Shown: positions 1 to 9,783, counted from the stretch's first letter. The stretch: DNA of 64,000 nt from an uncultured Erysipelotrichaceae bacterium (GCA_944327105.1 CALVGN010000031.1:1-64000); one strand, 5' to 3'. Program-made: numbers and translations. The notes: generated by a model from the letters alone, not told the origin.

Positions 1-237
1 TTTATCAATATGGAATGCACTTTGAAAGAAGCACAGGATTTAAGCGGCGCAGGGATTACAGCCATGATTGTCGGACAAGTGCAGCATATTTCTGTTGAAA
101 AGGAATATGCACAGGGCTATGAGCAGAGATACGGAAAAAAGGGTTTTATGATGTTGATACCAGCACCGCAAGACCTTGTTACTGGTGAACCAAATCAATC
201 TGCGATTGCTACTATAAATATCGAAAAATATGATTGA
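1..237 (+). CDS. Flavin reductase-like protein, C-terminal part (5' end outside window)
   Basis: The frame is open from the first base, so the gene starts to the left of the window. The visible 78 residues begin FINMECTL and continue with a beta-rich segment containing AGITAMIVGQV and GFMMLIPAPQDL. This resembles the C-terminal part of the flavin reductase-like (FMN-binding split barrel) family, which reduces or binds flavin in the cytoplasm. It is followed after 27 bases by an unknown 118-codon gene with a strong ribosome site, so the two probably form an operon. The family call rests on overall resemblance of a fragment, so confidence is moderate. Confidence 0.5.
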   Translation, partial: FINMECTLKEAQDLSGAGITAMIVGQVQHISVEKEYAQGYEQRYGKKGFMMLIPAPQDLVTGEPNQSAIATINIEKYD

Positions 238-264
238 TAAATTAGGATTTGAGGAGGTAAAGTA

Positions 265-621
265 ATGGGATTGTTTGATAAGTTAAAAGGGAAAAAGGAG
301 AGCGTCGATTGGAGTGATGCCTATAATGCTACACCAAAGTTTTATGGAAAACCTGATGGTAGTACGTTTGGTGCAATAGCTTTAACCGAGGGCACTAAAA
401 CTGTACTTCCTAAAAATCCGCAGTTAGAGTATAAAGTTGATGGAAAGTCGGTAGCAGAGTGGAAGTTGGTGCTTGTTAGTACATCAAAAGATGCAATTAT
501 AGGTGATTCCGATTACTTTGTTGCTTTGAAAAAAGTTGAACAGTATTCCTTGGATACAAATAAAAACGCAATACTGATTAAAGAACTTTCTTTAGCAGAA
601 TTGGAAAGTTTAATAGGATAA
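265..621 (+). CDS. Conserved hypothetical protein, 118 aa
   Basis: A strong ribosome site (GAGGAGGTAAAG) precedes this ATG, so the start is secure. The protein begins MGLFDKLKGKK, has no membrane segment or signal peptide, and looks soluble and mixed alpha/beta with an acidic C-terminal helix (ELSLAELESL). I do not recognise a domain. It sits directly behind the flavin reductase-like fragment and may be its partner. By eye its base composition is more AT-rich than most of the window, and neither gene carries the 13-bp palindrome found elsewhere, so the pair may be acquired DNA. Function unknown. Confidence 0.75.
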   Translation: MGLFDKLKGKKESVDWSDAYNATPKFYGKPDGSTFGAIALTEGTKTVLPKNPQLEYKVDGKSVAEWKLVLVSTSKDAIIGDSDYFVALKKVEQYSLDTNKNAILIKELSLAELESLIG

Positions 622-705
622 AGTCTACAAATCCTAATTTGTTGAACTGATAAAGAGCACACTTCTATACAGAGGCAAGCCCTGTATCGTGCGCTCTGCG
701 AGGCG

Positions 706-737
706 AACAGCCCGGACATTTGAATGTCCGGGCTGTT
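706..737 (+). terminator. GC-rich hairpin terminator after the left-edge genes
   Basis: Perfect 15-bp arms at 706-720 and 723-737 (AACAGCCCGGACATT and its complement) flank a 2-base centre and are followed by a short T run. It lies about 85 bases after the 118-codon gene. An imperfect upstream dyad (about 655-698) adds more structure. The GC-rich 650-800 stretch contrasts with the AT-rich genes before it. Probably a terminator; it could also be the end of an inserted element. Confidence 0.6.
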
Positions 738-805
738 TTGCGTCACTTCGTTCCGAACAATGGGCTGCACCCCTTGCGCCGCGAAAGCAGCTGTAACCAT
801 AATGA

Positions 806-834
806 AAAGGCGTGACTTTCGCGGTCACGCCTTT
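806..834 (-). terminator. Terminator of pnp
   Basis: Arms AAAGGCGTGAC (806-816) and GTCACGCCTTT (824-834) flank a 7-base loop. Read on the minus strand the hairpin is followed by a T run, and it lies about 60 bases beyond the pnp stop codon. Confidence 0.8.
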
Positions 835-892
835 CCTGTTTTACTGTCTTACGAACACCGCTCGAAGGACACGGTGTGTGGTTCAACCCATA

Positions 893-3103
893 TTAGTCTT
901 TACGGAACGAACGACGTTCTCCGTTATTGCCATGGTTTCGACCATGGCCTCGGTCTCGATCCTTTCCTTTGAATGGTTTGGGTTCGACATACCCTTCCGG
1001 TTTTTGCATCAAATCCCGGATTGAGCAGCTGACTTTTCCACTCTCATCGATCGCATCGACCACGACGCGTACGACATCCCCGACTTTGTAAAGATCGTTT
1101 GGATTTTCAACCCGTTCCCATCTGAGTTTGGACACATGGCACAACCCTTCGCAATTGCCGAACAGATTGACAAAAATGCCATAGTTTTCGATCCGGGTGA
1201 TCGCTCCTTCAAAGATCTCACCGACCTTGGCTTCACGTACGATATCCTGGATCATCTGTTTGGCTTTGGCGATAGCCTTAGCATCGGTATGATAGATCAC
1301 GACCTTGCCGTCATCCTCGATATCGATCTTGACCTTGTCACATTCATCGATGATGGCGTTGATCACTTTACCACCGGTACCGATCACTTCACGGATCTTA
1401 TCCGGATCGATCATAAATGTTTCCATCTTCGGTGCATATTCACTGACATGATCACGCGGTGTGGCAATGGTCGCTTCCATATTATCCAGGATCTCGAAGC
1501 GTCCTTTTTTGGCTTGCGCCAGGGCTTCCTTGAAGATCTCACGGGAAATGCCTTCGACTTTGATATCCATCTGCAATGCCGTGATCCCTTGACGGGTCCC
1601 AGCGACCTTGAAGTCCATATCGCCATAATGGTCTTCCATGCCTTGGATATCCGTTAAAATGCTGTACGTGTCCCCAACGGTGATCAGACCCATGGCCACA
1701 CCGGCGACGGGTGCTTTGATGGGCACACCGGCAGCCATCAATGACATGGTTCCGGCACAGATGGATGCCTGGCTGGAGGAGCCATTGGATTCCAATACTT
1801 CCGCCACAGTACGGATGCAATACGGGAATTCTTCTTCACTGGGCAGCACTTGCAGCAATGCACGTTCACCCAATGCACCATGGCCGATCTCACGACGGCC
1901 TGGTGAACCCATGCGACCGGTTTCACCGACAGAAAATGGCGGGAAATTATATTGATGCATGAAGCGTTTTTCTTCCACTTCAGTCACATCATCGATGATT
2001 TGGTTTTCACCTAACGGACCCAATGTGGTCACCGATAAGACCTGGGTTTCACCACGGGTAAATAAGGCAGAACCATGCACTCGTGGCAAAAGATCGACCT
2101 GACTGTCCAGCGGACGCAATTCATCCAGTTTTCGGCCGTCGGGACGAATCTTTTCGACACTGATCAGCCGACGTACTTCCGCAGCGACGATGCTGGTGCA
2201 GTATTCACGGGTTTGTTTTTCGGCTTTTGTTTTTTCGCCATCGCTTTGATAACAATCCAATGCCGAAACCTGTTGAGCCATCTGATCGGTCAACTCATCG
2301 ATGCGACCATAACGTTCCAGTTTTTCATGAATGGACACAGCGGCCACCAGATCGGCTTTGGCATGTTCATCCACATAAGCGGTAATGGTGGGATCGACTG
2401 AATAGACTTCATATTCCATTTTAGGTTTGCCGCATTGGGCAATGATTTCTTCTTCCCACAGACATAACTCTTTGATGCATTCATGTGCAAACATCAATGC
2501 ATCGAGCATATCGTCTTCACTGACTTCCTTGGCACCGGCTTCCACCATGTTGATGGCATATTTGGTTCCGGCAACCGTTAAATGGATATCACTTCTGGCA
2601 CTGGTTTCAACATCCGGATTGACGATGAATCGACCATCGACGCGACCGATGATCACACCGGCGATCGGTCCATGGAATGGGATATCGGAAATGGATAATG
2701 CCAGAGAAGAGCCCAACATAGCCGTCATTTCACTGGTAACATCCGGATCCACGGATAAAACGGTGTTGACCACCTGCACTTCATTGCGGAATCCATCCGG
2801 GAATAAAGGACGGATCGGACGATCGATCATGCGAGCACTTAAGGTCGCATGTTCGCTGGGTCTGCCTTCGCGGCGTAAGAAACCTCCGGGGATCTTGCCG
2901 ACGGAATACATTTTTTCTTCATAGGAAACCGTTAGTGGGAAAAAGTCGGTATCCTTTCGGGTGTGATTGGCCGTGGCAGTGGATAAGACCACCGTATCAT
3001 CGTAGCGGACCAATACGGCACCACCGGCCTGTTTGGCCAGTTCGCCGGTCTCGACGGTGATGGTGCGACCATGGAATTCTTTAGTAAATACTTGTTTTGC
3101 CAT
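893..3103 (-). CDS. pnp: Polyribonucleotide nucleotidyltransferase (PNPase)
   Basis: A 736-residue protein of the usual PNPase length. Two RNase PH-like domains are recognisable ([14 protein letters not shown] near residue 70 and [15 protein letters not shown] in the second half), followed by a KH domain ([15 protein letters not shown]) and an S1 domain ([20 protein letters not shown]). The enzyme degrades RNA 3' to 5' by phosphorolysis in the cytoplasm. The C-terminus is a basic Arg/Gly/His/Asn-rich tail, typical of RNA-binding extensions; a 14-bp copy of the window's palindrome falls in it (932-945). It has its own terminator at 806-834 and follows the pfl locus on the same strand. Highly confident. 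Confidence 0.97.
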   Translation of the reverse strand: MAKQVFTKEFHGRTITVETGELAKQAGGAVLVRYDDTVVLSTATANHTRKDTDFFPLTVSYEEKMYSVGKIPGGFLRREGRPSEHATLSARMIDRPIRPLFPDGFRNEVQVVNTVLSVDPDVTSEMTAMLGSSLALSISDIPFHGPIAGVIIGRVDGRFIVNPDVETSARSDIHLTVAGTKYAINMVEAGAKEVSEDDMLDALMFAHECIKELCLWEEEIIAQCGKPKMEYEVYSVDPTITAYVDEHAKADLVAAVSIHEKLERYGRIDELTDQMAQQVSALDCYQSDGEKTKAEKQTREYCTSIVAAEVRRLISVEKIRPDGRKLDELRPLDSQVDLLPRVHGSALFTRGETQVLSVTTLGPLGENQIIDDVTEVEEKRFMHQYNFPPFSVGETGRMGSPGRREIGHGALGERALLQVLPSEEEFPYCIRTVAEVLESNGSSSQASICAGTMSLMAAGVPIKAPVAGVAMGLITVGDTYSILTDIQGMEDHYGDMDFKVAGTRQGITALQMDIKVEGISREIFKEALAQAKKGRFEILDNMEATIATPRDHVSEYAPKMETFMIDPDKIREVIGTGGKVINAIIDECDKVKIDIEDDGKVVIYHTDAKAIAKAKQMIQDIVREAKVGEIFEGAITRIENYGIFVNLFGNCEGLCHVSKLRWERVENPNDLYKVGDVVRVVVDAIDESGKVSCSIRDLMQKPEGYVEPKPFKGKDRDRGHGRNHGNNGERRSFRKD

Positions 3104-3178
3104 AACGCGTTGTCACTCTCTTCTTTCTTTTCTTCTTCTCTCTATTTTTAATTACACAACGAAACAATCATAACACAA

Positions 3179-3209
3179 AAACAACAATGGCAATGGGCCA
3201 TTGTTGTTT
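3179..3209 (-). terminator. Terminator of the pfl locus
   Basis: Thirteen-base arms (3179-3191 and 3197-3209) with a 5-base loop. On the minus strand it is followed by a T-rich stretch, 20 bases beyond the pflA stop. It separates pflA from pnp. Confidence 0.8.
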
Positions 3210-3228
3210 CGAATGGATCAATCATTGC

Positions 3229-4005
3229 TCAACCCTGTCCTTGGCGAATCGTGGACAAAGCATGCACAAACAACGATTTGACGGAATCGATATGTTCGTG
3301 TGTCGCTTGGGGGACACCTTCCAATCGATATGGGATACCCAATTGGTGATACTTGGTCAAAGCCATGGTATGGTATGGCAGAAACTCGATTTTTTCAATG
3401 TGGTGCAATGGGGCGATGATCTTGGCCAAGGCAGCGATGGCAGCATCATCATCGGTGATGGTGGGAACCACCACGTACCGGATCCACATGGTCTTACCTT
3501 TTCGTTCAATGGTTTCGATCATATCCAATGTCGGTTTTAACGGTTGTCCGGTCAAGCGAAGATAACCGGATTCAAACGGATATTTGATATCCACTAAAAA
3601 TAGTGGAGTAAGATCGATGATCTGATCCATGATGCGTTGATTTATTTCACGGTACGTCGTTCCACAGGTATCGATGGTCAGATGGATCCCTTCTTGCTGG
3701 CAGCGTTTGGCCATTTGCAATACGAATCGATCTTGAAGCAATGGTTCGCCACCGCTTAATGTGATCCCACCATCCCGATAATAAAAAGCGTTTCGTCGAT
3801 AGCATTGGATGATCTCATCCACATCCATAGCTCTACCACCCTGCATGGCCCATGTATCTGGATTATGACAATAAGCACAACGCATGCTGCATCCTTGAAG
3901 GAACACGACCATGCGGACTCCTGGACCATCCACAGATCCAAACGATTCGATGGAATGAACGATCCCTTTACATGGAGCCATGGAAGGTACGGGAAATGAC
4001 TTCAT
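3229..4005 (-). CDS. pflA: Pyruvate formate-lyase activating enzyme (radical SAM)
   Basis: The N-terminal region has [18 protein letters not shown] followed by the radical SAM cluster motif [11 protein letters not shown] (Cys 39, 43 and 46 counted from the first ATG), then SGGEPLLQ. This is the PFL activase family: it uses a [4Fe-4S] cluster and S-adenosylmethionine to place a glycyl radical on PFL. About 250 residues is the usual length. The first ATG (4005) overlaps the upstream glycyl-radical gene by 38 bases; the ATG at 3981 ([10 protein letters not shown]) fits homologues better. The overlap implies translational coupling to its target. Confident in function, less in start. Confidence 0.95.
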   Translation of the reverse strand: MKSFPVPSMAPCKGIVHSIESFGSVDGPGVRMVVFLQGCSMRCAYCHNPDTWAMQGGRAMDVDEIIQCYRRNAFYYRDGGITLSGGEPLLQDRFVLQMAKRCQQEGIHLTIDTCGTTYREINQRIMDQIIDLTPLFLVDIKYPFESGYLRLTGQPLKPTLDMIETIERKGKTMWIRYVVVPTITDDDAAIAALAKIIAPLHHIEKIEFLPYHTMALTKYHQLGIPYRLEGVPQATHEHIDSVKSLFVHALSTIRQGQG

Positions 4006-4213
4006 CCTGTTGGGCTTTGGTCAATTTATTGAAATTGACCGCGTATCCGGATACTCGGATCGTCAATTGGGGATATTTTTCCGGATGTGCTTGGGCATCG
4101 AGCAGCATATCGCGGTCAAAGACATTGACATTCAGATGATGGCCGCCACTTTGGGTATAACCATCCAATAAATGGACCAAGTTATTGATTTGAGTCGCAT
4201 TGGCATGTGTCAT
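3968..4213 (-). CDS. Stand-alone glycyl-radical domain of pyruvate formate-lyase (GrcA-like)
   Basis: An 81-residue protein starting MTHANATQ, with ribosome site AAAGGAAGA 7-8 bases before the ATG. It contains [16 protein letters not shown], then [14 protein letters not shown], and ends ISRTFHGSM. This is the C-terminal end of PFL; Gly56 in RVSGY is the radical glycine. In ordinary PFL this segment is fused to the core. Here the core gene stops before it, so this small protein must supply the radical, as the autonomous cofactor GrcA/YfiD does for damaged PFL. The gene lies between a small paralogue and pflA, overlapping both. That it is the only radical donor is inference from this locus alone. 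Confidence 0.9.
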   Translation of the reverse strand: MTHANATQINNLVHLLDGYTQSGGHHLNVNVFDRDMLLDAQAHPEKYPQLTIRVSGYAVNFNKLTKAQQDEVISRTFHGSM

Positions 4214-4421
4214 GATTGCTTCTTCCTTTCTGTATTTTGGTATCACCATCGATATCGATGGTGGGCGTATAGCAGGCAGTGCCGGGTCGGCATTCATTCA
4301 TTGTGGAATCCACATTGAATGATGCATCATACTCGTCGTGGATCGTGACATTGATATGACCACTTCCCTTTTGGACCAATGTATCCAATGTTTCGATCAG
4401 ACGATCAATGGTTTGATCCAT
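4182..4421 (-). CDS. Small glycyl-loop-less paralogue of the PFL C-terminal domain, 79 aa
   Basis: Begins [13 protein letters not shown] at an ATG preceded by AAAGGA, 17 bases inside the end of the PFL core gene, and ends 32 bases inside the glycyl-radical gene. Its first 35 residues line up with the start of that protein: the TI..L...LD...Q.G..H.NV pattern is shared. After that it diverges: there is no RVSGY loop, and the tail carries four cysteines (NEC, TAC, DTCQC). Seen: three overlapping genes with separate ribosome sites. Inferred: a tandem duplicate that became a structural partner or a decaying copy. Whether it is translated cannot be told from sequence alone. Confidence 0.6.
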   Translation of the reverse strand: MDQTIDRLIETLDTLVQKGSGHINVTIHDEYDASFNVDSTMNECRPGTACYTPTIDIDGDTKIQKGRSNHDTCQCDSNQ

Positions 4422-6456
4422 AGTTAACGTCCTTTTCACTATGAAGTAATATGCTGTTTTGATCATCCTTTCCCAATGCATCCGGGACGATGGAAAACGT
4501 ATTGCTGATGCCATCCTGCGCATCGTCGAAGTCCAGTTTGGCGACCGATGCCAATGATGCGATGGCGCCACTATGGTCTCTTCCATGCATGGGATTGGCA
4601 CCGGGTGCAAACGCCACCCCGGCCTTTCGGCCATCCGGCGTTGCACCGGTGGCTTTCCCATAAACGACATTGCTGGTAATGGTCAATATCGACGTGGTGG
4701 GAATGGAGTGACGATAAGTATGGTTTTGACCAATATAATGCATGAATGCATGGACCACATCATGGGCGATCTGATCCACACGATCATCATCATTGCCATA
4801 TTTTGGATAGTCCCCTTCGATCGTATAATCCACGACCAACCCATTCTCATCGCGCACTGGATGCACTTTAGCATATTTGATGGCACTCAATGAATCCGCC
4901 ACTACCGACAAGCCGGCAATACCGGTGGCAAAATAGCGTTTGACATCCCGATCATGCAATGCCATTTCCAATCGTTCATAGCAATATTTGTCATGACTGT
5001 AATGGATGATATTGAGCGCATTGACGTAAACGGATGCCAACCATTTCATCATGTCATTGAATTTATCCATCACATCGTCATAATCCAATGTATCCCCTTC
5101 AACCGGACGGTATTTGGGGCCGACTTGTTTGCCGGAGACTTCATCTTTTCCGCCATTGATGGCATAAAGCAGACATTTGGCTAAGTTGGCACGGGCACCG
5201 AAAAATTGCATTTCCTTGCCCACGACCATGCTGGAGACGCAACATGCGATGGCATAATCATCCCCATGCAAAGGACGCATCAGATCATCATTTTCATATT
5301 GGATGGAACTGGTTTCGATGCTGACTTTGGCACAATAGCGTTTGAAAGCATCGGGCAGATGGATCGACCACAATACGGTCAGATTCGGCTCGGGTGCCGT
5401 CCCAAGATTATGAAGGGTATGCAAATAGCGAAAACTCATTTTAGTGACCATGGTTCGACCATCCACACCCATGCCGCCGATCGATTCGGTCACCCAAGTC
5501 GGATCACCACTGAACAAAGCATTGTATTCGGGAGTGCGGGCAAATTTGACCATGCGCAGCTTCATGATGAAATGATCGATGAATTCCTGGATCTGCGCTT
5601 CACTGTAGCGTTTTTCCTTTAAGTCACGACAGGCATAGATATCCAAAAACGTACTGGTACGTCCAAGGGACATGGCCGCACCATTTTGTTCCTTGACGGC
5701 TGCCAGATAACCAAAGTAAAGCCATTGGACGGCTTCTTTGGTATCATTGGCCGGTTTGGAAATGTCAAAACCATAGATGGTTCCCAACTCTTTTAATTCT
5801 TCCAATGCTTTGATCTGTTCGCTCAATTCTTCCCGTAAGCGCATGGTTTCTTCATCCATGACGCTCCCGGTGGAATCTTTCTGCTGCTTTTTATCTTCGA
5901 TCAACCGATCCACACCATATAGTGCGACACGTCGATAATCCCCGATGATCCTTCCTCGCCCATAAGCATCGGGCAAACCAGTAATGATATGGGATGAACG
6001 ACAGGCCCGCATTTCCGGGGTATACATGTCAAAAACACCCTGATTGTGGGTTTTACGATGGACCGTGAAGAATTCACAGATGGTCGGATCGACCGTATAA
6101 CCGTTATCCGCACAGGCTTTTTGAGCCATGCGGATGCCCCCATAGGGCTGCAAGCTGCGCTTGAACGGCTTGTCCGTCTGTACGCCGACAATGGTTTCCA
6201 ACTGGCGATCCAGATATCCGGCACCATGGCTGGTGATGGTTGAAACCACCGTGGTATCCATATCCAGCACACCGCCCGCCTTGGCTTCCTGGCGAGTCAA
6301 TTCCATCACCTGATCCCACAGTTTTTTTGTGGCATCACTGGCTTCTTCTAAGAATGATTCATCCCCGTCATAGGGGGTATAGTTGCGTTGAATAAAGTCA
6401 CGCACATCGATACGGGAGCACCAGGGTCCCTTTATAAAATCACGATAGTGATCCAT
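4405..6456 (-). CDS. pflB: Pyruvate formate-lyase core, lacking the glycyl-radical C-terminus
   Basis: The 683-residue product matches PFL from the N-terminus ([22 protein letters not shown]) through the catalytic Cys-Cys pair ([12 protein letters not shown], Cys405-406) to [12 protein letters not shown]. It then stops after a short unrelated tail (ending YGSNH). Normal PFL is about 740-760 residues and continues through the glycine loop; here that part is encoded separately at 3968-4213. PFL splits pyruvate with CoA into acetyl-CoA and formate under anaerobic conditions. The start has ribosome site GGAGGGA. Separate ribosome sites for each piece argue against a simple sequencing frameshift. 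Confidence 0.93.
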   Translation of the reverse strand: MDHYRDFIKGPWCSRIDVRDFIQRNYTPYDGDESFLEEASDATKKLWDQVMELTRQEAKAGGVLDMDTTVVSTITSHGAGYLDRQLETIVGVQTDKPFKRSLQPYGGIRMAQKACADNGYTVDPTICEFFTVHRKTHNQGVFDMYTPEMRACRSSHIITGLPDAYGRGRIIGDYRRVALYGVDRLIEDKKQQKDSTGSVMDEETMRLREELSEQIKALEELKELGTIYGFDISKPANDTKEAVQWLYFGYLAAVKEQNGAAMSLGRTSTFLDIYACRDLKEKRYSEAQIQEFIDHFIMKLRMVKFARTPEYNALFSGDPTWVTESIGGMGVDGRTMVTKMSFRYLHTLHNLGTAPEPNLTVLWSIHLPDAFKRYCAKVSIETSSIQYENDDLMRPLHGDDYAIACCVSSMVVGKEMQFFGARANLAKCLLYAINGGKDEVSGKQVGPKYRPVEGDTLDYDDVMDKFNDMMKWLASVYVNALNIIHYSHDKYCYERLEMALHDRDVKRYFATGIAGLSVVADSLSAIKYAKVHPVRDENGLVVDYTIEGDYPKYGNDDDRVDQIAHDVVHAFMHYIGQNHTYRHSIPTTSILTITSNVVYGKATGATPDGRKAGVAFAPGANPMHGRDHSGAIASLASVAKLDFDDAQDGISNTFSIVPDALGKDDQNSILLHSEKDVNYGSNH

Positions 6457-6641
6457 GTTGTCCCTCCATTTCTACAAACTGTTGCTATTACAACATAATG
6501 GTTAAACCATTGCAATTGAAATGATCACGAATTTTAGTGGTGTTTTCATTTACAATCCGATTTGGTTTTAAACATGTTGTCAATTGACGATGAGCCATGA
6601 AAAATTCAAGTTTTACTTAACCAAAACGTCCCCTGCAGCCC

Positions 6642-6670
6642 TTGAAGCAAAAAAAGAGGGTGATTATATT
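6642..6670 (+). promoter_or_regulatory. Sigma-A type promoter for the 6718 gene
   Basis: A -35 TTGAAG at 6642-6647 and -10 TATATT at 6665-6670 are separated by 17 bases. They point at the plus-strand gene starting at 6718, giving a leader of about 40 bases that includes the ribosome site AGGAAGAG. A copy of the 13-bp palindrome (6498-6510) lies on the pflB side of this divergent region. Confidence 0.6.
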
Positions 6671-6717
6671 CGTACTATGTAATAAAGTTATATATGTAGA
6701 AAGGAAGAGTAAATGAT

Positions 6718-7128
6718 ATGACGCTGCATTTTAAAGGCTCACACTCTATGTTCACAACACTACTCATCTGTTTATTTTTGTATCTTATGCTTGGAATTTT
6801 ATTTTTATCTCACTATATAATTATTCAATATATATTGAAAATCATATTAGCGATGCTGGTACTTTATTACGTATGGGATGGTGAAAAACAGGGTCAATCG
6901 ATCAATTGGATCAATGCCATGATCATGCTGGTGGTAACCACCATCATTCCGTTCGATCCATCACTGACCATTCTCATTGTGATGTTATGCGGTTGGATGC
7001 CCATTCACCAAAAGAACCACACATCCTTCACCAGCGTTGGGTATGACCATCAAACCACCTGCCAAGCACTGTTATCCACCAAGCTGGAAAGCGCAAAATT
7101 GCAACGCCTGCATATCGGAAATCGTTAG
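6718..7128 (+). CDS. Small integral membrane protein, 136 aa
   Basis: Good ribosome site (AAAGGAAGAG) before the ATG. The N-terminal two thirds are hydrophobic with about three membrane segments (LLICLFLYLMLGILFL, IILAMLVLYYVW, AMIMLVVTTII with a following LTILIVMLCGW). The tail from about residue 97 is polar (HQKNHTSFTSVGYDHQ). I recognise no family. It is divergent from pflB, with its own promoter and a terminator shared with the convergent DUF62 gene, so it is a single-gene unit. Function unknown. Confidence 0.65.
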   Translation: MTLHFKGSHSMFTTLLICLFLYLMLGILFLSHYIIIQYILKIILAMLVLYYVWDGEKQGQSINWINAMIMLVVTTIIPFDPSLTILIVMLCGWMPIHQKNHTSFTSVGYDHQTTCQALLSTKLESAKLQRLHIGNR

Positions 7129-7141
7129 ATATGAAAAAAAA

Positions 7142-7165
7142 CAGGGACACGTGAGCATGTCCCTG
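7142..7165. terminator. Bidirectional terminator
   Basis: Arms CAGGGACA (7142-7149) and TGTCCCTG (7158-7165) with an A run on the left and a T run on the right. It lies between the convergent 6718 gene and the end of the ECF/DUF62 cluster and can serve both. Confidence 0.85.
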
Positions 7166-7199
7166 GCTTTTTTCGATCATTAAAATCGATCGTACTTCT

Positions 7200-8060
7200 T
7201 TAATCCACTTTTCGAATGGCCACTTTCCAATTGCTGCCCACTCCGATATTGTACGCTCTGGAGAAGCTGCCCTGGTTGATGGCAATACCGACGCGATCGA
7301 CCGAATTGATATAAATGATCGGTGAACCGATCGCCACTTCCGCAAAGCTGTGACCATAGGTGATCTGGTTCTGGTAGACCATGGTCGAATCATTGGAAAT
7401 GGTGACTTCATATTTTTGTCCAAACGATGGCTTGAGCATATTGAATTCATCCCGGGTGATCGAGGTCCATAATGACCCAAACCGAACATCCAATATATCC
7501 ACCACGCCCTGCACGGAATGGGTATTTTTATTGAAGTGCGTTTCCACAAGCGGCAATTTGACGATGCGTTCCACACTCAATTCATTGCCCACTTCTTCAA
7601 AACTGATCACCCCCGCAGCCAATCTGGCACCGGTATACGCATACACGTCTCGACCATGGAACGTATAGGAATGTTCCGTGTTTTTGCGACGGTTCACGCT
7701 TTCTTCGATCTCGCGGATCGCCGAAAAACCGATGGAATTGGCTAGATGTGTCAACGTACCGTTATCCGGGGTGACGATGTATTGCCCATCATTGGTCAAT
7801 GCTACAACGCTTTTGCGCTTGGTCCCTACTCCCGGATCCACTACGGAAACAAACACTGTTCCCTTGGGCCAGTAGCTGACCGTTTGAAACAGACGATACG
7901 AACCTTCGAAAATGTTATAGGGGGTGATGTCATGGGTGAGATGATGGATCTTCAACGCATCATCCACGCTTAACGCGACCCCTTCCATGGCGCTGACTGC
8001 GCCATCGACCAATCCGAAATCGGATTGGAAAACTAAAATGGATTTATTGCTACTACTCAT
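7200..8060 (-). CDS. SAM hydroxide adenosyltransferase family protein (DUF62), copy 2
   Basis: A 286-residue member of the DUF62 (SAM hydrolase/chlorinase/fluorinase) family. It shows the N-terminal LVFQSDFGLVDGAV, then FVSVVDPGVGTKRKSVV, TPDNGTLTHL and YTFHGRDVYAYTGARLAAG. Characterised family members without a halide site attack S-adenosylmethionine with water to give adenosine and methionine. The start at 8060 (MSSSNKSI) has ribosome site TGGAGGA and overlaps the preceding paralogue by 8 bases, so the two are translationally coupled. It is the last gene of the ECF transporter cluster. The role beside a transporter is unknown. Confidence 0.85.
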   Translation of the reverse strand: MSSSNKSILVFQSDFGLVDGAVSAMEGVALSVDDALKIHHLTHDITPYNIFEGSYRLFQTVSYWPKGTVFVSVVDPGVGTKRKSVVALTNDGQYIVTPDNGTLTHLANSIGFSAIREIEESVNRRKNTEHSYTFHGRDVYAYTGARLAAGVISFEEVGNELSVERIVKLPLVETHFNKNTHSVQGVVDILDVRFGSLWTSITRDEFNMLKPSFGQKYEVTISNDSTMVYQNQITYGHSFAEVAIGSPIIYINSVDRVGIAINQGSFSRAYNIGVGSNWKVAIRKVD

Positions 8061-8916
8061 GATTCCTCCAAAAACGTACATGCCATTCATTGCCACAACC
8101 CAATCCCTTTGACGTGGTCAGATCACCTTTGGAAATGGCCATGGAAATGCGATTGAGTTCATTGTTATAGATCAAAATATCCCCAGTGGCGGCATCACCG
8201 AATGTTTTGACAAAAACCACCGCATCACTGAAAATCAATTCCTGTTCATACCGCACTTCCACATTGACCATTTGTCCGTATTTGAAGCCGGCGTTTAAAA
8301 ACATAGCCAATGGGATATTGGTCCACAAATTGCCAAAATTGGGATCATTGATCTCAAAAATACCGTCGATGTAATCCGCTTTGACAGAAGCGTTCAAAAT
8401 CGGCAATGTGACGATTTCATTGAGATCATAGGTTGGTCCGACCCCTTCAAAATCGATGATGCCGCTGGCTAAGCGCGCGGCGCAATAGCCAAACAGATCC
8501 CGACCATGGAAAACGGAAATCTCATCCGTACCGGCACCATGAAGGCGGTTGGTCGTTTCATCGATCTCACGGACTTCCTTAATGCCAACGGTTGCATGGA
8601 TATGGGTCAATGTCCCATTATCGGGGGTAACGATGGTATAACCATCATTGGTTTGGGCCACACACGCTTTTCTGGACGTCCCGACTCCTGGATCCACTAC
8701 AGAAACAAAAATGGTTCCTTTGGGATAAAAATGCATATATTGCATCAATCGATACGATGCGCTCCAAATATCATATTGAGGTAATTCATGGGTGGCATCC
8801 AAGATCTCGATGGTTCGATCCACGGATTTTACGACTCCATACATGGCTGCGACCGCACCTTCCTTGTACGTAAAATCCGTTTGGAAGACTAACATTGGTT
8901 TATTGGTGTCAATCAT
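8053..8916 (-). CDS. SAM hydroxide adenosyltransferase family protein (DUF62), copy 1
   Basis: A 287-residue paralogue of the next gene, with LVFQTDFTYKEGAVAAM, FVSVVDPGVGTSRKA, TPDNGTLTHI and ISVFHGRDLFGYCAARLASG. The aspartates of the N-terminal DF and DPGVG segments are the family's S-adenosylmethionine-binding positions. Ribosome site AAAGGAGAAAA precedes the ATG. It follows ecfT by 27 bases. Two tandem DUF62 genes point to duplication: the copies may have diverged or may form a hetero-oligomer (the family is trimeric). One palindrome copy (8633-8645) falls inside. Substrate specificity is not readable from sequence. Confidence 0.87.
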   Translation of the reverse strand: MIDTNKPMLVFQTDFTYKEGAVAAMYGVVKSVDRTIEILDATHELPQYDIWSASYRLMQYMHFYPKGTIFVSVVDPGVGTSRKACVAQTNDGYTIVTPDNGTLTHIHATVGIKEVREIDETTNRLHGAGTDEISVFHGRDLFGYCAARLASGIIDFEGVGPTYDLNEIVTLPILNASVKADYIDGIFEINDPNFGNLWTNIPLAMFLNAGFKYGQMVNVEVRYEQELIFSDAVVFVKTFGDAATGDILIYNNELNRISMAISKGDLTTSKGLGCGNEWHVRFWRNHE

Positions 8917-8943
8917 TGGTTTTTCTCCTTTAACACTATGGCC

Positions 8944-9783
8944 TTACCATCCGATAAACGGATTGTAGAAATAACTTTTCGTCACAAAAAGACGTATCGA
9001 AAGCGATATCACAAAAATCACGATGCACACCGCCAATGCCAGATAATCATTGCGCTGTAATGCACGGAATGAATACCATGTGCGTTTCTTGGTCTTACCA
9101 TACCCTCTCAAACTCATCGCATTGGCGATCGCATCCACTCGATCCATCGTCGAAAAGATCAGTGGTGCCAACAACGCCATGACATTTTTGATCCGTCTTC
9201 CGAGCTTTTCTTTACGGCTCATATCGATGCCGCGCGCCTGCTGTGCCAAAGAGATATTGGTATAATCTCTGGACACATCCGGAAAATATCGCATGGTCAA
9301 TGCGACCGTAGTACAGATTTTTGCCGATACCCCGATATGATTCAAGGATGAAGCAAATTCACTGGGGTTGGTGGTAAAGAAAAAGACGAACCCGACCGGA
9401 AACATGCACAGATATTTCATCGTTTTGCAGGATAGATAATACAATTCCTCCCAGGTCAAAACAAACGGTCCGCCAAAGGAAAAGATCTCATGCCGTGTGC
9501 CCAGCACTTCCACCCCGTATTGGGGTGCAAAGACAAAGGAAAGCACAAAGTCGAATAACAGAAAAACCAAAATATAGCCGAAGATCAGTTTGACTTGATC
9601 AAACGGGATTTTCGAGATGCGAAAGCATACGATGGCAAAAGCCAGCATGAACAGCAATACCCGGATATCATAGGTAAGGATCACCGTAAAGATCATGATC
9701 AAAAAACACAATAATTTGGTCAAACCGGAGAGCTGGTGGATCAGCGTATCGAGCTGATTATAGGAAAACAGTTTGATTTTCAT
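8944..9783 (-). CDS. ecfT: Energy-coupling factor transporter transmembrane protein EcfT
   Basis: A 279-residue membrane protein of the EcfT (CbiQ) family: about five hydrophobic segments and, in the cytoplasmic coupling region, ALTMRYFPDVSRDYTNISLAQQARGID, which carries the conserved ARG motif that contacts the ATPases. It scaffolds two ATPase domains and a substrate-binding S component. Its start overlaps the ecfA stop by 4 bases (ATGA). The neighbouring UPF0397 protein is the likely S component. Confidence 0.92.
   Translation of the reverse strand: MKIKLFSYNQLDTLIHQLSGLTKLLCFLIMIFTVILTYDIRVLLFMLAFAIVCFRISKIPFDQVKLIFGYILVFLLFDFVLSFVFAPQYGVEVLGTRHEIFSFGGPFVLTWEELYYLSCKTMKYLCMFPVGFVFFFTTNPSEFASSLNHIGVSAKICTTVALTMRYFPDVSRDYTNISLAQQARGIDMSRKEKLGRRIKNVMALLAPLIFSTMDRVDAIANAMSLRGYGKTKKRTWYSFRALQRNDYLALAVCIVIFVISLSIRLFVTKSYFYNPFIGW

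Noticed and set aside
1136-1657. 173-codon plus-strand open frame
   Set aside because: Antisense of pnp with Asp/Ile/Phe-rich sequence typical of a shadow frame.
7330-8700. Palindrome-like ATGGTCGAATCAT and similar sequences
   Set aside because: One or more arm mismatches; not counted as exact copies.
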